A program made the position numbers and the translations under genes. 64,000 nt of DNA, from NCBI RefSeq assembly GCF_035975855.1, contig NZ_CP109055.1, forward strand, positions 3,410,001 through 3,474,000. Direction: 5' to 3'. Origin of the DNA: Streptomyces sp. NBC_01304 (GTDB lineage Bacteria > Actinomycetota > Actinomycetes > Streptomycetales > Streptomycetaceae). Shown here piece after piece: positions 53,291-62,425 of the stretch; positions within the stretch are counted from its first letter, which is position 1; each line of letters opens with the position of its first letter. Below the pieces are notes generated by a model that saw only the letters and a program-made list of their open reading frames with translations, had not been told where the DNA came from and made no database searches.

Positions 53291-53387
53291 CCCCCCTCTG
53301 CGCGCACGCCTACACAGCGTTACCGCGACTGTAGCAAGGTCAGAGATCTCTCCGGAAGTGCTAAGTGGCACGGCAAAAAGGGGCAGT

Positions 53388-54299
53388 TCACACGGCCTCC
53401 CTGCGAGCGAGCCACATGGTGTGCTCGCGCGAGATCGCGTCCTCGGCCTCGCTGCACCTGCGCGCCCATTCCGCCTCGTCCTCCCCCAGGGTGGCGAATC
53501 CGGCCTTGACCTGCTCCAACTCCCGCGCGGTGAGCCCGTATGCGGCGGCCAGCGGCCGGTACTGCTTGAGCTGCATCCACGCCGTACCCGCGGCGGCCAC
53601 GGCCGAGGCGCTGCCGAGCCCGTCGTAGTCGATCATGCCGAACCCGTCGAGAAACCCACCCACCAGACCGGCGACGGTGGCGACGATCGTCACGACCGCC
53701 CAACGATTGGCGATCCGCCGGAACTTCTCCGCCTTGCGGGAGTACCAGTTCCCCTCGGCCACCAGGCGCCCGTCGACATACGTCTGCCGCCGCACGGCCA
53801 GGGGTTCCTGTCGCAGCCGATGCATCTTCGCGGTGATCTCGCCCGGTCCGACCACACCGCCCGGCCACACGTCCGCCATGTCGTGCTTGATGGCCTCGAT
53901 GTCGTTCACCAGACGCGTCGACGCGGCGGCATCGGTGCAGGCGAACGGCTCGGCCCGGACCGCGAACTTCCAGGCGAGCGTACGCAGCGACTCGGCCGCG
54001 GCCCGTCCGCGGTACCACGTCCGCTGCGGGTTGCCGATGGCCAGCCAGAGCGTGGGAATCAGCGACGCCGCCAGCGAGGTCGCCGCCGCCAGGGCGCTCA
54101 GGTTGAGCCCGTCGTCGGTCTCGAAGTCGAAGCCGCCGAGCACGGCGCCCGCGACAAGGAACGCAAGCTGCAGCGCGGACCACCGCACGGTGTCCGTCTG
54201 CCCGTCCAGCGAGGACCGGTCGGCCGAGCGGAACATCGGAGGAAGGTCGCTGTCCGTCAGGACGAGCTCACGCGGTGCACCCGGCATGGCCAGGATCAT
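53388..54299 (-). CDS. SLATT-domain (DUF4231) membrane protein
   Basis: The roughly 300-residue protein carries SLATT family marks: RWSALQLAFLVAGAVLGGF, TWYRGRAAAESLRTLAWKFA, RKAEKFRRIANRWAVVT and the terminal SREHTMWLARRE. Two pairs of hydrophobic helices can be seen, one near the start and one around residues 200-250. SLATT proteins are predicted pore-forming effectors of nucleotide-signal defence systems. ATG 54299 is tentative; ATG 54287 and an open frame to 54371 are alternatives. It lies 97 bp upstream of the TIR-methyltransferase gene in the same direction, so the two likely work together. Confidence 0.82.
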   Translation of the reverse strand: MILAMPGAPRELVLTDSDLPPMFRSADRSSLDGQTDTVRWSALQLAFLVAGAVLGGFDFETDDGLNLSALAAATSLAASLIPTLWLAIGNPQRTWYRGRAAAESLRTLAWKFAVRAEPFACTDAAASTRLVNDIEAIKHDMADVWPGGVVGPGEITAKMHRLRQEPLAVRRQTYVDGRLVAEGNWYSRKAEKFRRIANRWAVVTIVATVAGLVGGFLDGFGMIDYDGLGSASAVAAAGTAWMQLKQYRPLAAAYGLTARELEQVKAGFATLGEDEAEWARRCSEAEDAISREHTMWLARREAV

Positions 54300-54518
54300 G
54301 ACAACGTCCGCCGAACGGCGCAAGAGACCCCGGTCCGAGCCTTGAGCACGACCCGCCGAGCCCTCGATCACCAGCCCGCCACGAGCCCGCCACGAGCTGC
54401 GTCACACCCCGACCACACCCCCGCCACGACCGGTCACGCACGAGCAGACCCCGGCCACGACCGGCCCCACGCCCGCCCACGACCCGGATTGTCAGTGCCG
54501 GGGTGCACGATGGGGACC

Positions 54519-57500
54519 ATGGCAGGGACGACAGCGCTCGCATCCTTCTCGCCCGCGACCCGCGGCTGGTTCACGGGCGCCTTCTCGGCGCCCACGGCTG
54601 CCCAGGAAGGCGCCTGGCGGGCCATCGGCGAGGGCGCGGACGTCCTGGTCGTGGCCCCGACCGGCTCCGGCAAGACGCTGGCCGCCTTCCTCTCCGCCCT
54701 GGACGGCCTCGCGAGCAGCCCGCCGCCCGCGGACCCGAAGAAGCGCTGCCGGGTGCTGTACGTATCGCCGCTGAAGGCCCTCGCCGTGGACGTGGAGCGC
54801 AATCTGCGCTCGCCCCTCACGGGCATCAGGCAGGAGTCCGTGCGCCTGGGCCTGCCCGAGCCCGAGGTGAAGGTCGGCATCCGCTCCGGCGACACCCCGG
54901 CCGCCGAACGCCGCTCGCTCGCCACCAAGCCGCCGGACATCCTGATCACGACCCCCGAGTCGCTCTTCCTGATGCTGACGTCGTCCACGCGCGAGGCGCT
55001 GACGGGCATCGAGACGGTGATCCTGGACGAGGTGCACGCGGTGGCGGGCACCAAGCGCGGCGCCCACCTGGCGCTCTCCCTGGAGCGCCTCGACGAACTC
55101 CTGCCGCGCCCCGCACGCCGCATCGGCCTGTCGGCGACGGTACGTCCGGTGGACGAGGTCGCCCGCTATCTGTCGCCGCAGCGCCGCGTGGAGATCGTCC
55201 AGCCGCCCTCGGGCAAGGAGTTCGACCTGTCGGTGGTCGTCCCGGTCGAGGACCTGGGCGAGCTGGGCGGCTCGCCGGCCACCGACGCCTCGGGTGGTCA
55301 GGACGAGAAGGCCGAGCGGCCGTCCATCTGGCCGCACGTCGAGGAGAAGATCGCCGACCTCGTCCAGGCGCACCGCTCCACCATCGTCTTCGCCAACTCC
55401 CGCCGCCTCGCGGAGCGGTTGTGCAACCGGCTGAACGAGATCGCGTACGAGCGCGCCACCGGCGAGACCATGCCGGAGGACCAGACTCCTGCCGAGGTGA
55501 TGGCCCAGTCCGGAGCCGCCAAGGGCGCCCCGCCCGTGCTCGCCCGCGCGCACCACGGCTCGGTCTCCAAGGAGCAGCGCGCCCTCGTCGAGGAGGACCT
55601 GAAGGCGGGCCGCCTGCCGGCCGTCGTCGCCACCTCCAGCCTGGAGCTGGGCATCGACATGGGCGCGGTCGACCTGGTCGTCCAGGTCGAGTCCCCGCCC
55701 TCGGTGGCCTCCGGCCTGCAGCGCGTCGGCCGCGCGGGCCACCAGGTGGGCGCCGTGTCCACCGGTGTCGTCTTCCCCAAGTACCGCGGCGATCTGGTGC
55801 AGTCCGCGGTGGTCACCGAGCGGATGCGCTCGGGCGAGATCGAGTCCCTCAAGGTCCCCGCCAACCCCCTGGACGTGCTGGCCCAGCAGCTGGTCGCGAT
55901 GGTCGCCCTGGACACCTGGCAGGTCGACGACCTCCTTGCCGTCACCCGCCGCGCCGCCCCCTTCGCCTCGCTGCCCGAGTCGGCCTTCACCGCCGTCCTC
56001 GACATGCTCGCGGGGCGCTATCCGTCCGACGCCTTCGCGGAGTTGCGCCCACGCGTGGTGTGGGACCGCGTGGCCGGTACGGTCACCGGGCGGCCGGGAG
56101 CGCAGCGCCTCGCGGTCACCTCCGGCGGCACCATCCCCGACCGCGGCCTCTTCGGCGTCTTCCTCGCGGGCAGCGACCCCAAAAAGGGCGGCGGCCGGGT
56201 CGGCGAGCTCGACGAGGAGATGGTCTACGAGTCCCGCGTGGGCGACGTCTTCACGCTGGGCACCAGCTCCTGGCGCATCGAGGACATCACGCGCGACCGC
56301 GTCCTGGTCTCCCCCGCCCCCGGCGTCCCCGGCCGGCTGCCCTTCTGGAAGGGCGACCAGCTGGGCCGCCCACTCGAACTGGGCCGCGCCCTGGGCGCGT
56401 TCCTGCGCGAAGTCGGCGGCCTCAGTACGGACGACGCCCACACACGCCTCGCCAAGGCGGGCCTCGACCGCTGGGCCGCGGAGAACGTGGTCTCGTACCT
56501 CGAGGAGCAGCGCAAGGCCTGCGGCCACATCCCCGACGACCGCACGATCGTCGTCGAGCGGTTCCGCGACGAGCTGGGCGACTGGCGAGTGGTCGTGCAC
56601 TCCCCCTTCGGCGCCCAGGTGCACGCCCCCTGGGCGCTGGCCCTCGGCGCGAAGCTCACCGAGCGCTTCGGCATGGACGCCCAGGTCATGCACGCCGACG
56701 ACGGTCTGGTGCTGCGCCTGCCGGACGCCGATCTGATGGGCCTCGACCTGCTCGACCAGGAGCCTGCGAAGCTCGGCATGGAGTACGACGCCGAGCAGGC
56801 TCCCGTGGGCGCCGCCGATGTCCTCTTCGACAAGGGCGAGGTCAACCAGATCGTCACGGACCAGGTGGGCGGCTCGGCCCTGTTCGCCTCCCGGTTCCGC
56901 GAGTGCGCCGCCCGCGCGCTGCTGCTGCCCCGCCGCAGCCCCGGCAAGCGCACCCCGCTGTGGCAGCAGCGCCAGCGCGCGGCCCAACTCCTCCAGGTGG
57001 CCAGCGAGTTCGGTTCGTTCCCGATCGTCCTGGAGGCCGTACGCGAATGCCTCCAGGACGTCTTCGACGTACCCGGCCTCACCGAGCTGATGGGCGACAT
57101 CGAGTCCCGCCGCGTCCGCCTCGTCGAGGTGACCACCCCCGAACCCTCGCCCTTCGCCCGCTCCCTGCTCTTCGGGTACGTGGCCCAGTTCCTGTACGAG
57201 GGCGACTCACCCCTGGCCGAACGCCGTGCGGCGGCCCTCTCTCTCGACTCCCGCCTGCTCGCCGAACTCCTCGGCCAGGCCGAACTGCGCGAGCTCCTGG
57301 ACGCCGACGTCCTGCACGAGCTGGAGCGCGAGCTCCAGTGGCGCACCGAGGACCGCCGCATCAAGGACGCCGAAGGCGTCGCCGACCTGCTCAGGCTCCT
57401 CGGCCCGCTCACGGACGCCGAGTTGGCCGAGCGCGGCGGCGACCGGCAGTGGCCCCAGGACCTCGCCGCCGCCCGCCGAGCCATCCGCGTCCGCATCGCC

Positions 57501-59189
57501 GGCACCGACCACTGGGCGGCCATCGAGGACGCGGGACGCCTGCGGGACGCCCTCGGCACGGCACTCCCCGTCGGCGTACCGGAAGCATTCACCGAGCCCG
57601 TCAAGGACCCTCTGGGCGACCTCCTGGCCCGGCACGCGCGCACCCACGGCCCCTTCACCTCCGCCACCGCCGCCGCGCGCTTCGGCCTCGGCACGGCCGT
57701 CACCGAGGGCGCCCTGCAGCGCCTGGCCGCCCAAGGGCGCGTCGTCCAGGGCGAGTTCCACCCGGCGGGCATCGGCCAGGAGTGGTGTGACGCCACCGTC
57801 CTGCGCAGGCTCCGCCGCCGTTCCCTGGCCGCCCTGCGCCAGGAGCTGGAGCCGGTGCCGCCCGCCGCGCTCGCGAGCTTCCTGCCCCAGTGGCAGCACA
57901 TGGGCGGACACGGCCTGCGCGGCATCGACGGCCTGGTCCGTGCCATCGAGCAACTACAGGGCGCATCCGTACCCGCGTCCGCCCTGGAGAAGCTGGTACT
58001 CCCCTCCCGCGTACAGGGCTACAACCCGGCCCTCCTCGACGAACTCACCACTACCGGCGAGGCGTTGTGGGCCGGCGCGGGCGCCCTGCCCGGCAAGGAC
58101 GGCTGGATCTCCCTCTACCTGGCCGACTCCGCGCCCCTCCTCCTGCCCGAACCCCAACCCATGGAGCTCACCGCCCTCCAGGAATCGGTCCTCACCGCGC
58201 TCTCCGGCGGGTACGGCCTGTTCTTCCGCCAGATCACCGACCAGGTGCGCGCCACCACCCACCCCGACGCCACCGACCCCCAACTGGCCGACGCCATCTG
58301 GGAGCTGGCCTGGTCGGGACGCCTGACCAACGACACCCTGGCCCCGATGCGCGCCCTGCTCGGCTCGGGCCGCACCGCGGGCTCCACCGCCCACCGCGCC
58401 AAGCGGACGATCCCGCGCGGGCGTTACGGCTCGCTCACCGCCGCCGCCCGCCCGGCATCCCGCACCGGCCCGCCCACGGTCGCCGGCCGCTGGTCGCTGC
58501 TCCCGGCCCGCGAGCCCGACCCGACCCTGCGCGCGCACGCCCTGGCACGCACCCTGCTCGACCGCCACGGCGTGGTCACCCGGGGCGCGGTCGCCGCCGA
58601 AGGCGTGGAGGGCGGCTTCTCGGCGACGTACCGCATCCTGTCCGCCTTCGAGGACAGCGGCCAGGCCCGCCGCGGCTATGTCGTCGAGGGCCTCGGTGCG
58701 GCCCAGTTCGCGATGGACGGCGCGGTGGACCGCCTGCGCGCGGCCGCCACCGCACAGGAGCGCGGGGACACCCCCGCCGGCGCGGACCGCACGGTGGTCC
58801 TCGCGGCGGCCGACCCGGCCAACGCCTACGGAGCGGCACTCGCCTGGCCCGAACCCCCCGCCGGCGCGAGCCACAAGCCGGGCCGCAAGGCAGGCTCCCT
58901 GGTCGTCCTCGTGGAGGGCGAGCTCACGCTCTACATGGAGCGCGGCGGCAAGACCCTGCTCGCCTGGCCGTCCGCCCCCGAAAGCCCCGAAGCCCCCGCA
59001 TCCCCCGACGACCCCCGCCTGCGCGTCGCCGCCGAAGCCCTGGCAGGCGCGGCCCGCGCGGGCTCCCTCGGCAGTTCGGTCACCATCGAGCGGATCAACA
59101 GCGCCTCCGCCCTCACCTCACCGCTGGGCCCCCTCCTGGAAGGAGCAGGATTCATCGCCACCCCGCGCGGGCTGCGCCTGCGCGCCTGA
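54519..59189 (+). CDS. lhr: Lhr-type ATP-dependent helicase
   Basis: Lhr (large helicase-related) is a superfamily 2, 3'-5' translocase induced by DNA damage in mycobacteria. The protein has 1556 residues, the usual full length with the long C-terminal region. Motifs: PTGSGKTLAAF (Walker A), TTPESLFLML, ILDEVHAVAGTKRGAHLAL (DEVH box), GLSATVRPVDEVA, TSSLELGIDMGAVDLVVQ and QRVGRAGHQVG. The Lhr core winged-helix domain and the C-terminal glycosylase-associated domains follow. ATG 54519 is used; ATG 54510 in the same frame is equally possible. It diverges from the SLATT gene. Confidence 0.94.
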   Translation: MAGTTALASFSPATRGWFTGAFSAPTAAQEGAWRAIGEGADVLVVAPTGSGKTLAAFLSALDGLASSPPPADPKKRCRVLYVSPLKALAVDVERNLRSPLTGIRQESVRLGLPEPEVKVGIRSGDTPAAERRSLATKPPDILITTPESLFLMLTSSTREALTGIETVILDEVHAVAGTKRGAHLALSLERLDELLPRPARRIGLSATVRPVDEVARYLSPQRRVEIVQPPSGKEFDLSVVVPVEDLGELGGSPATDASGGQDEKAERPSIWPHVEEKIADLVQAHRSTIVFANSRRLAERLCNRLNEIAYERATGETMPEDQTPAEVMAQSGAAKGAPPVLARAHHGSVSKEQRALVEEDLKAGRLPAVVATSSLELGIDMGAVDLVVQVESPPSVASGLQRVGRAGHQVGAVSTGVVFPKYRGDLVQSAVVTERMRSGEIESLKVPANPLDVLAQQLVAMVALDTWQVDDLLAVTRRAAPFASLPESAFTAVLDMLAGRYPSDAFAELRPRVVWDRVAGTVTGRPGAQRLAVTSGGTIPDRGLFGVFLAGSDPKKGGGRVGELDEEMVYESRVGDVFTLGTSSWRIEDITRDRVLVSPAPGVPGRLPFWKGDQLGRPLELGRALGAFLREVGGLSTDDAHTRLAKAGLDRWAAENVVSYLEEQRKACGHIPDDRTIVVERFRDELGDWRVVVHSPFGAQVHAPWALALGAKLTERFGMDAQVMHADDGLVLRLPDADLMGLDLLDQEPAKLGMEYDAEQAPVGAADVLFDKGEVNQIVTDQVGGSALFASRFRECAARALLLPRRSPGKRTPLWQQRQRAAQLLQVASEFGSFPIVLEAVRECLQDVFDVPGLTELMGDIESRRVRLVEVTTPEPSPFARSLLFGYVAQFLYEGDSPLAERRAAALSLDSRLLAELLGQAELRELLDADVLHELERELQWRTEDRRIKDAEGVADLLRLLGPLTDAELAERGGDRQWPQDLAAARRAIRVRIAGTDHWAAIEDAGRLRDALGTALPVGVPEAFTEPVKDPLGDLLARHARTHGPFTSATAAARFGLGTAVTEGALQRLAAQGRVVQGEFHPAGIGQEWCDATVLRRLRRRSLAALRQELEPVPPAALASFLPQWQHMGGHGLRGIDGLVRAIEQLQGASVPASALEKLVLPSRVQGYNPALLDELTTTGEALWAGAGALPGKDGWISLYLADSAPLLLPEPQPMELTALQESVLTALSGGYGLFFRQITDQVRATTHPDATDPQLADAIWELAWSGRLTNDTLAPMRALLGSGRTAGSTAHRAKRTIPRGRYGSLTAAARPASRTGPPTVAGRWSLLPAREPDPTLRAHALARTLLDRHGVVTRGAVAAEGVEGGFSATYRILSAFEDSGQARRGYVVEGLGAAQFAMDGAVDRLRAAATAQERGDTPAGADRTVVLAAADPANAYGAALAWPEPPAGASHKPGRKAGSLVVLVEGELTLYMERGGKTLLAWPSAPESPEAPASPDDPRLRVAAEALAGAARAGSLGSSVTIERINSASALTSPLGPLLEGAGFIATPRGLRLRA

Positions 59190-59256
59190 CGCATTGCCCC
59201 TACCCGCACCGATTCGGCCCAACTAGCCTGACCCTCCCCAGCCTTGGAGGCAGGCC

Positions 59257-59820
59257 ATGCGAATCTCCCCGTTCCTCGACCGGAAGCTCGCCCGCCGCTT
59301 CGCGACGTACGACACGGACGGCAACCACTACATCGAGAGCCACGACTTCGCGACAGCCGCCTCCCGCCTGGGCGACGCTTTCGGCCTCAATCCCGACGCC
59401 GCCCCGCTGGTCCGGCTGCGCGAGCTGCTCCTCGGCCTATGGGCCCACCTCGCCCGGGCCGCCGACAAGGACGCGGACGGCCGGGTCAGTGAGGCCGAGT
59501 ACAAGGCGGCATTCGCCGCAGGGCTCCTGGAGACACCGGAGTCCTTCGACGCGGGATACGTCCCGTTCCTGGAAGCCCTGATGGACATCGTGGACACCGA
59601 CGGAGACGGCAAGCTCACCCGCGACGACCACGTCCGCTGGACCGGCGCCCTGATGAACCTCCCCGAGCCGGATGCCAGGGAAGTCTTCGGCCGCCTCGAC
59701 AAGGACGTGGACGGATTGCTCGGCCGGGACGAACTGCTCGAGGCCATCCGCGAGTTCTACTTCAGTGAGGACCCTCACTCGACGGGGGTCTACCTGCTCG
59801 GCCCACTCGACGCCAACTAG
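59257..59820 (+). CDS. Four EF-hand calcium-binding protein
   Basis: This calerythrin-like 187-residue protein has four EF-hand loops at residues 19-30, 70-81, 113-124 and 148-159 ([48 protein letters not shown]). Loops 1 and 3 end with Asp instead of the usual Glu, so they may bind calcium less tightly or prefer magnesium. Such proteins occur in Streptomyces and are thought to buffer or sense calcium. ATG 59257 follows GGAGG six bases ahead. Confidence 0.92.
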   Translation: MRISPFLDRKLARRFATYDTDGNHYIESHDFATAASRLGDAFGLNPDAAPLVRLRELLLGLWAHLARAADKDADGRVSEAEYKAAFAAGLLETPESFDAGYVPFLEALMDIVDTDGDGKLTRDDHVRWTGALMNLPEPDAREVFGRLDKDVDGLLGRDELLEAIREFYFSEDPHSTGVYLLGPLDAN

Positions 59821-59848
59821 CCGAGGCCTCGGGACGCGGAGCCTCGGT

Positions 59849-59896
59849 CCTCAGGACGCGGGCCTCAGGACGCGAGCCTCAGGACGCGAGCCTCAG
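59849..59896. repeat. 14-bp tandem repeat after the EF-hand gene
   Basis: Three full copies of CCTCAGGACGCGAG (one base changed in the first) and a partial fourth occupy 59849-59896; a looser copy precedes them. They lie about 30 bases past the EF-hand stop codon. Confidence 0.85.
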
Positions 59897-59929
59897 GCCG
59901 GCACACCCCCTCCGGCGTTCGGCCAAAAT

Positions 59930-59984
59930 CAGCCCCTCCGGCGTTTGAGGAGCGGGGCCCGGGGCGGAGCCCCGCGACCTCGAC
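59930..59984. repeat. Dispersed intergenic repeat, copy B
   Basis: This copy shares CCGGCGTTTGAGG, GGGCCCGGGGC, GGAGCCCC and GCGACCTC in the same order with copy A at 43819-43875. Part of it can fold into a GC-rich hairpin. Confidence 0.75.
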
Positions 59985-60077
59985 CCCGGCAGGGCTCACG
60001 CCACAACCGACCCCAACACAAGCCCCGCCCAAGAGCCCGCACCCCCCGGCCAGGGCAGGGCAGGGCACCATGGACCC

Positions 60078-60872
60078 ATGCCCGAAGGAGACACCGTCCA
60101 CCAGGCCGCCCACCGCCTGCACACCGCACTCGCGGGCAGCGCACTCACCCACTCCGACCTGCGCGTCCCCAAATACGCCACCGCCGACCTCACCGGCCGC
60201 ACCGTCCTGGACGTCACCCCGCGCGGCAAGCACCTGCTCACCCGAATCGAGGGCGGCCTGACCCTCCACTCGCACCTGCGGATGGACGGCTCCTGGAAGA
60301 TCTACACGCCCGGCGAGCGCTGGGGAGGCGGCCCCGGCCACCAGATCCGTGCGGTCCTCGGCAACGACCACCACACCGCCGTCGGCTACCGCCTGCCCGT
60401 CCTCGAACTGCTCCGCACCACCGACGAGCACAAGGCGGTGGGCCACCTCGGCCCCGACCTCCTGGGCCCCGACTGGGACCCGGCCCTGGCCACCGAGAAC
60501 CTCCTGCGCGACCCCACCCGCCAGCTCGGCGAGGCCCTCCTCGACCAGCGCAACCTCGCGGGCATCGGCAACATCTACAAGTCCGAGCTCTGCTTCCTCG
60601 CCGCCGTCACCCCGTGGCTCCCGATCGGCGACCTCCCGGAAGGCACCCCCGAGCGCCTGGTCAAGGCCGCACACCGCCTCCTGGAGGCCAACCGCGACCG
60701 CCCCGCCCGCTCCACCACCGGCCGCCGCGACCAGCGCCTCTACGTCTACGGCCGCGCCCCACGCCCCTGCCTGCGCTGCGGCACCCCCGTCCGCCGCGCC
60801 GACCAGGGCGACGGCAGCCGCGAGCGCCCCACCTACTGGTGCCCCCGCTGCCAGTCGGGCCCCACCCCGTAG
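60078..60872 (+). CDS. nei: Endonuclease VIII-like DNA glycosylase (Nei2 type)
   Basis: This bifunctional glycosylase and AP lyase removes oxidised pyrimidines. The 264-residue protein begins MPEGDTVHQAAHRL; after Met removal Pro2 would be the catalytic amine and Glu3 its partner. The beta-clamp Lys is in PRGKHLL, helix-two-turn-helix LLDQRNLAGIGNIYKSE is intact, and a C-terminal zinc finger is present (CLRCGTPV ... WCPRCQ). ATG 60078 is certain because the Pro2 enzyme needs it. It follows a repeat-rich gap after the EF-hand gene. Confidence 0.93.
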   Translation: MPEGDTVHQAAHRLHTALAGSALTHSDLRVPKYATADLTGRTVLDVTPRGKHLLTRIEGGLTLHSHLRMDGSWKIYTPGERWGGGPGHQIRAVLGNDHHTAVGYRLPVLELLRTTDEHKAVGHLGPDLLGPDWDPALATENLLRDPTRQLGEALLDQRNLAGIGNIYKSELCFLAAVTPWLPIGDLPEGTPERLVKAAHRLLEANRDRPARSTTGRRDQRLYVYGRAPRPCLRCGTPVRRADQGDGSRERPTYWCPRCQSGPTP

Positions 60873-60973
60873 CGGCCCCGCCGAGCAGACCGGGCCACCC
60901 CGTTCCGGGCACGCAAAACCCAAAGACGTACGACCAATTGACGCCCCGTCAGATGACCTCGTACCGTCCGCTC

Positions 60974-61753
60974 ATGCCCCTCAAGGCGTACGACCTCACC
61001 GGCCGCACCGCATTCGTCACCGGAGCGGCAAGCGGCATAGGCCGCGCCAGTGCCGTGCTGCTCGCCCAGGCGGGCGCCACCGTGCACTGCGCGGACCGCG
61101 ACGAGAGCGGCCTGCACGAGACCGCGACAGCCATCAAGGCACAGGGCGGCACCGCGGCCGCCCACCCCCTCGACGTCTCCGACCGCGCCCAGGTCAAGGC
61201 CGCGGTCACCACGGCCTTCGAGCAGACCGGGCGGCTCGACATCGTCGCGGCCATCGCGGGCATCATGCACAGCAGCCCGGTCCTGGAGACCACGGACGAG
61301 GACCTCGACCGGGTCCTGTCGATCAACTTCAAGGGCATCCTGTACGCGTGCCAGGAAGCGGCCCGCCTGATGCTCGCGGCCAAGACCCGCGGCAGCATCG
61401 TCACGATGGCGTCCGGCGCCGTCGACACCGGCGGCCCGGGCCTGCTCTGCTACGGCGCGGCCAAGGCCGCCGTCGTCCAGCTCACCAAGACGCTGGCGAC
61501 GGAGGTCGGCCCGCACGGCATCCGCGTCAACGCGGTCGCCCCGGGCTGGATCCGGACCCCGATGACCCAGCGCCACAACAACAGCGAGGCCCAGGTCCAC
61601 ACCGAGGCCCTGATGTCCCGCATGTCCCCGCTGGGCCGGGTCGGCGAGCCCGACGACATCGCCCACGCCGTGCTGCACCTGGCATCGGACGCCTCGTCAT
61701 TCACGACGGGCCAGATCCTCCGCCCGAACGGCGGCGTCGCCATGCCTTGGTGA
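60974..61753 (+). CDS. Short-chain dehydrogenase/reductase
   Basis: The 259-residue NAD(P)-dependent oxidoreductase has the cofactor motif VTGAASGIGRASA, a DVSD site, SINFKGILYA, and the catalytic Tyr-x3-Lys in LLCYGAAKAAVVQL with Ser in MASGAVD. ATG 60974 starts MPLKAYDLTGRTAFVTGAAS; an upstream in-frame ATG at 60953 is possible and neither has a good ribosome site. It ends in GQILRPNGGVAMPW, and that coding end is repeated three more times downstream. Substrate unknown. Confidence 0.92.
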   Translation: MPLKAYDLTGRTAFVTGAASGIGRASAVLLAQAGATVHCADRDESGLHETATAIKAQGGTAAAHPLDVSDRAQVKAAVTTAFEQTGRLDIVAAIAGIMHSSPVLETTDEDLDRVLSINFKGILYACQEAARLMLAAKTRGSIVTMASGAVDTGGPGLLCYGAAKAAVVQLTKTLATEVGPHGIRVNAVAPGWIRTPMTQRHNNSEAQVHTEALMSRMSPLGRVGEPDDIAHAVLHLASDASSFTTGQILRPNGGVAMPW

Positions 61754-61948
61754 CCGCCGCCGTACACGCCGACCCAGCCACTCCGCCCGAACGACGCCGT
61801 CGCCACGCCTTGGCCACCACCGTCTCCACGACGGGCCAGACCCTCGACCCGAAGGGCGCCGTCGCCACGCCCTGGCGACCGCCGTCATCCACGACGAGCC
61901 AGACCCTCAGCCCGAACGACGCCGCCGCCACGCCTTGGCGACCCTCCC
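61701..61948. repeat. 62-bp tandem repeat derived from the SDR gene 3' end
   Basis: Four consecutive 62-bp units start at 61701, 61763, 61825 and 61887. The first is the coding end of the SDR gene with its stop. Units share GACGCCGTCGCCACGCC-like cores. The period is not a multiple of three, so later copies shift frame and are not extensions of the protein. Confidence 0.92.
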
Positions 61949-62278
61949 CCGGACGGAGCCCGCAATCCTGCCCTGAACAGTGCCCGAGCCGGGAGCCCGG
62001 CCCTGGCCGGCGCCCGAGCCCGAAGGCCGGCCCTCAACGGCGACGACCGAGACCGCAGCCCGCGCAGACCCAGCCCGCACGGACCTCCCCCGCCACGGCA
62101 CACAGTGCACCGGCAGCAGCCCCAGCCCCCAGCCGCCCGCCACCACGGCCCCCTCCAGCACCCCCGACCCCTCGGGCACCAGCGCCAGGCGCAGCACGGC
62201 CCACCACCACAGCGAGCCGAGCACCAGGCCCGCAGCCCCCCACAGAACCAGCCCCCAACGCGCATCACGCCACGTCAT
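61907..62278 (-). CDS. Small membrane protein with repeat-derived tail
   Basis: The 123-residue protein starts MTWRDARWGLVLWGAAGLVL and has two hydrophobic segments (LVLWGAAGLVLGSLWWWAVL and VLEGAVVAGGWGLGLLPVHC). GAAGGAGG just ahead of ATG 62278 is the strongest ribosome site in this part of the window, which supports the gene. The last 10 or so codons run into the repeat derived from the SDR gene on the other strand and have a simple Arg/Gly/Ser composition. No function is known. Confidence 0.65.
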   Translation of the reverse strand: MTWRDARWGLVLWGAAGLVLGSLWWWAVLRLALVPEGSGVLEGAVVAGGWGLGLLPVHCVPWRGRSVRAGSARAAVSVVAVEGRPSGSGAGQGRAPGSGTVQGRIAGSVRGRVAKAWRRRRSG

Positions 62279-62425
62279 GGCAGCCTCCTTCGGGCCGACG
62301 CAAGGTCGACGCTAAACCCGAGAGATCACCCGAGGGGAGGGCGCACAGGGCGCATCAGAAGCACCAGGGCGCAGCAGAGGCACAACCAGGAGGCCGGCCC
62401 GGCGAGGGACGAGCAGCGAGAAGGC

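Noticed and set aside
51395..54299. An integrated mobile element carrying the TIR and SLATT genes.
   Set aside because: No integrase, transposase, tRNA gene or flanking direct repeat could be seen at the borders.
61701..61948. Regular repeats that might be read as a CRISPR array.
   Set aside because: Units abut with no unique spacers, they diverge from copy to copy, the first is coding sequence, and no cas genes are near.
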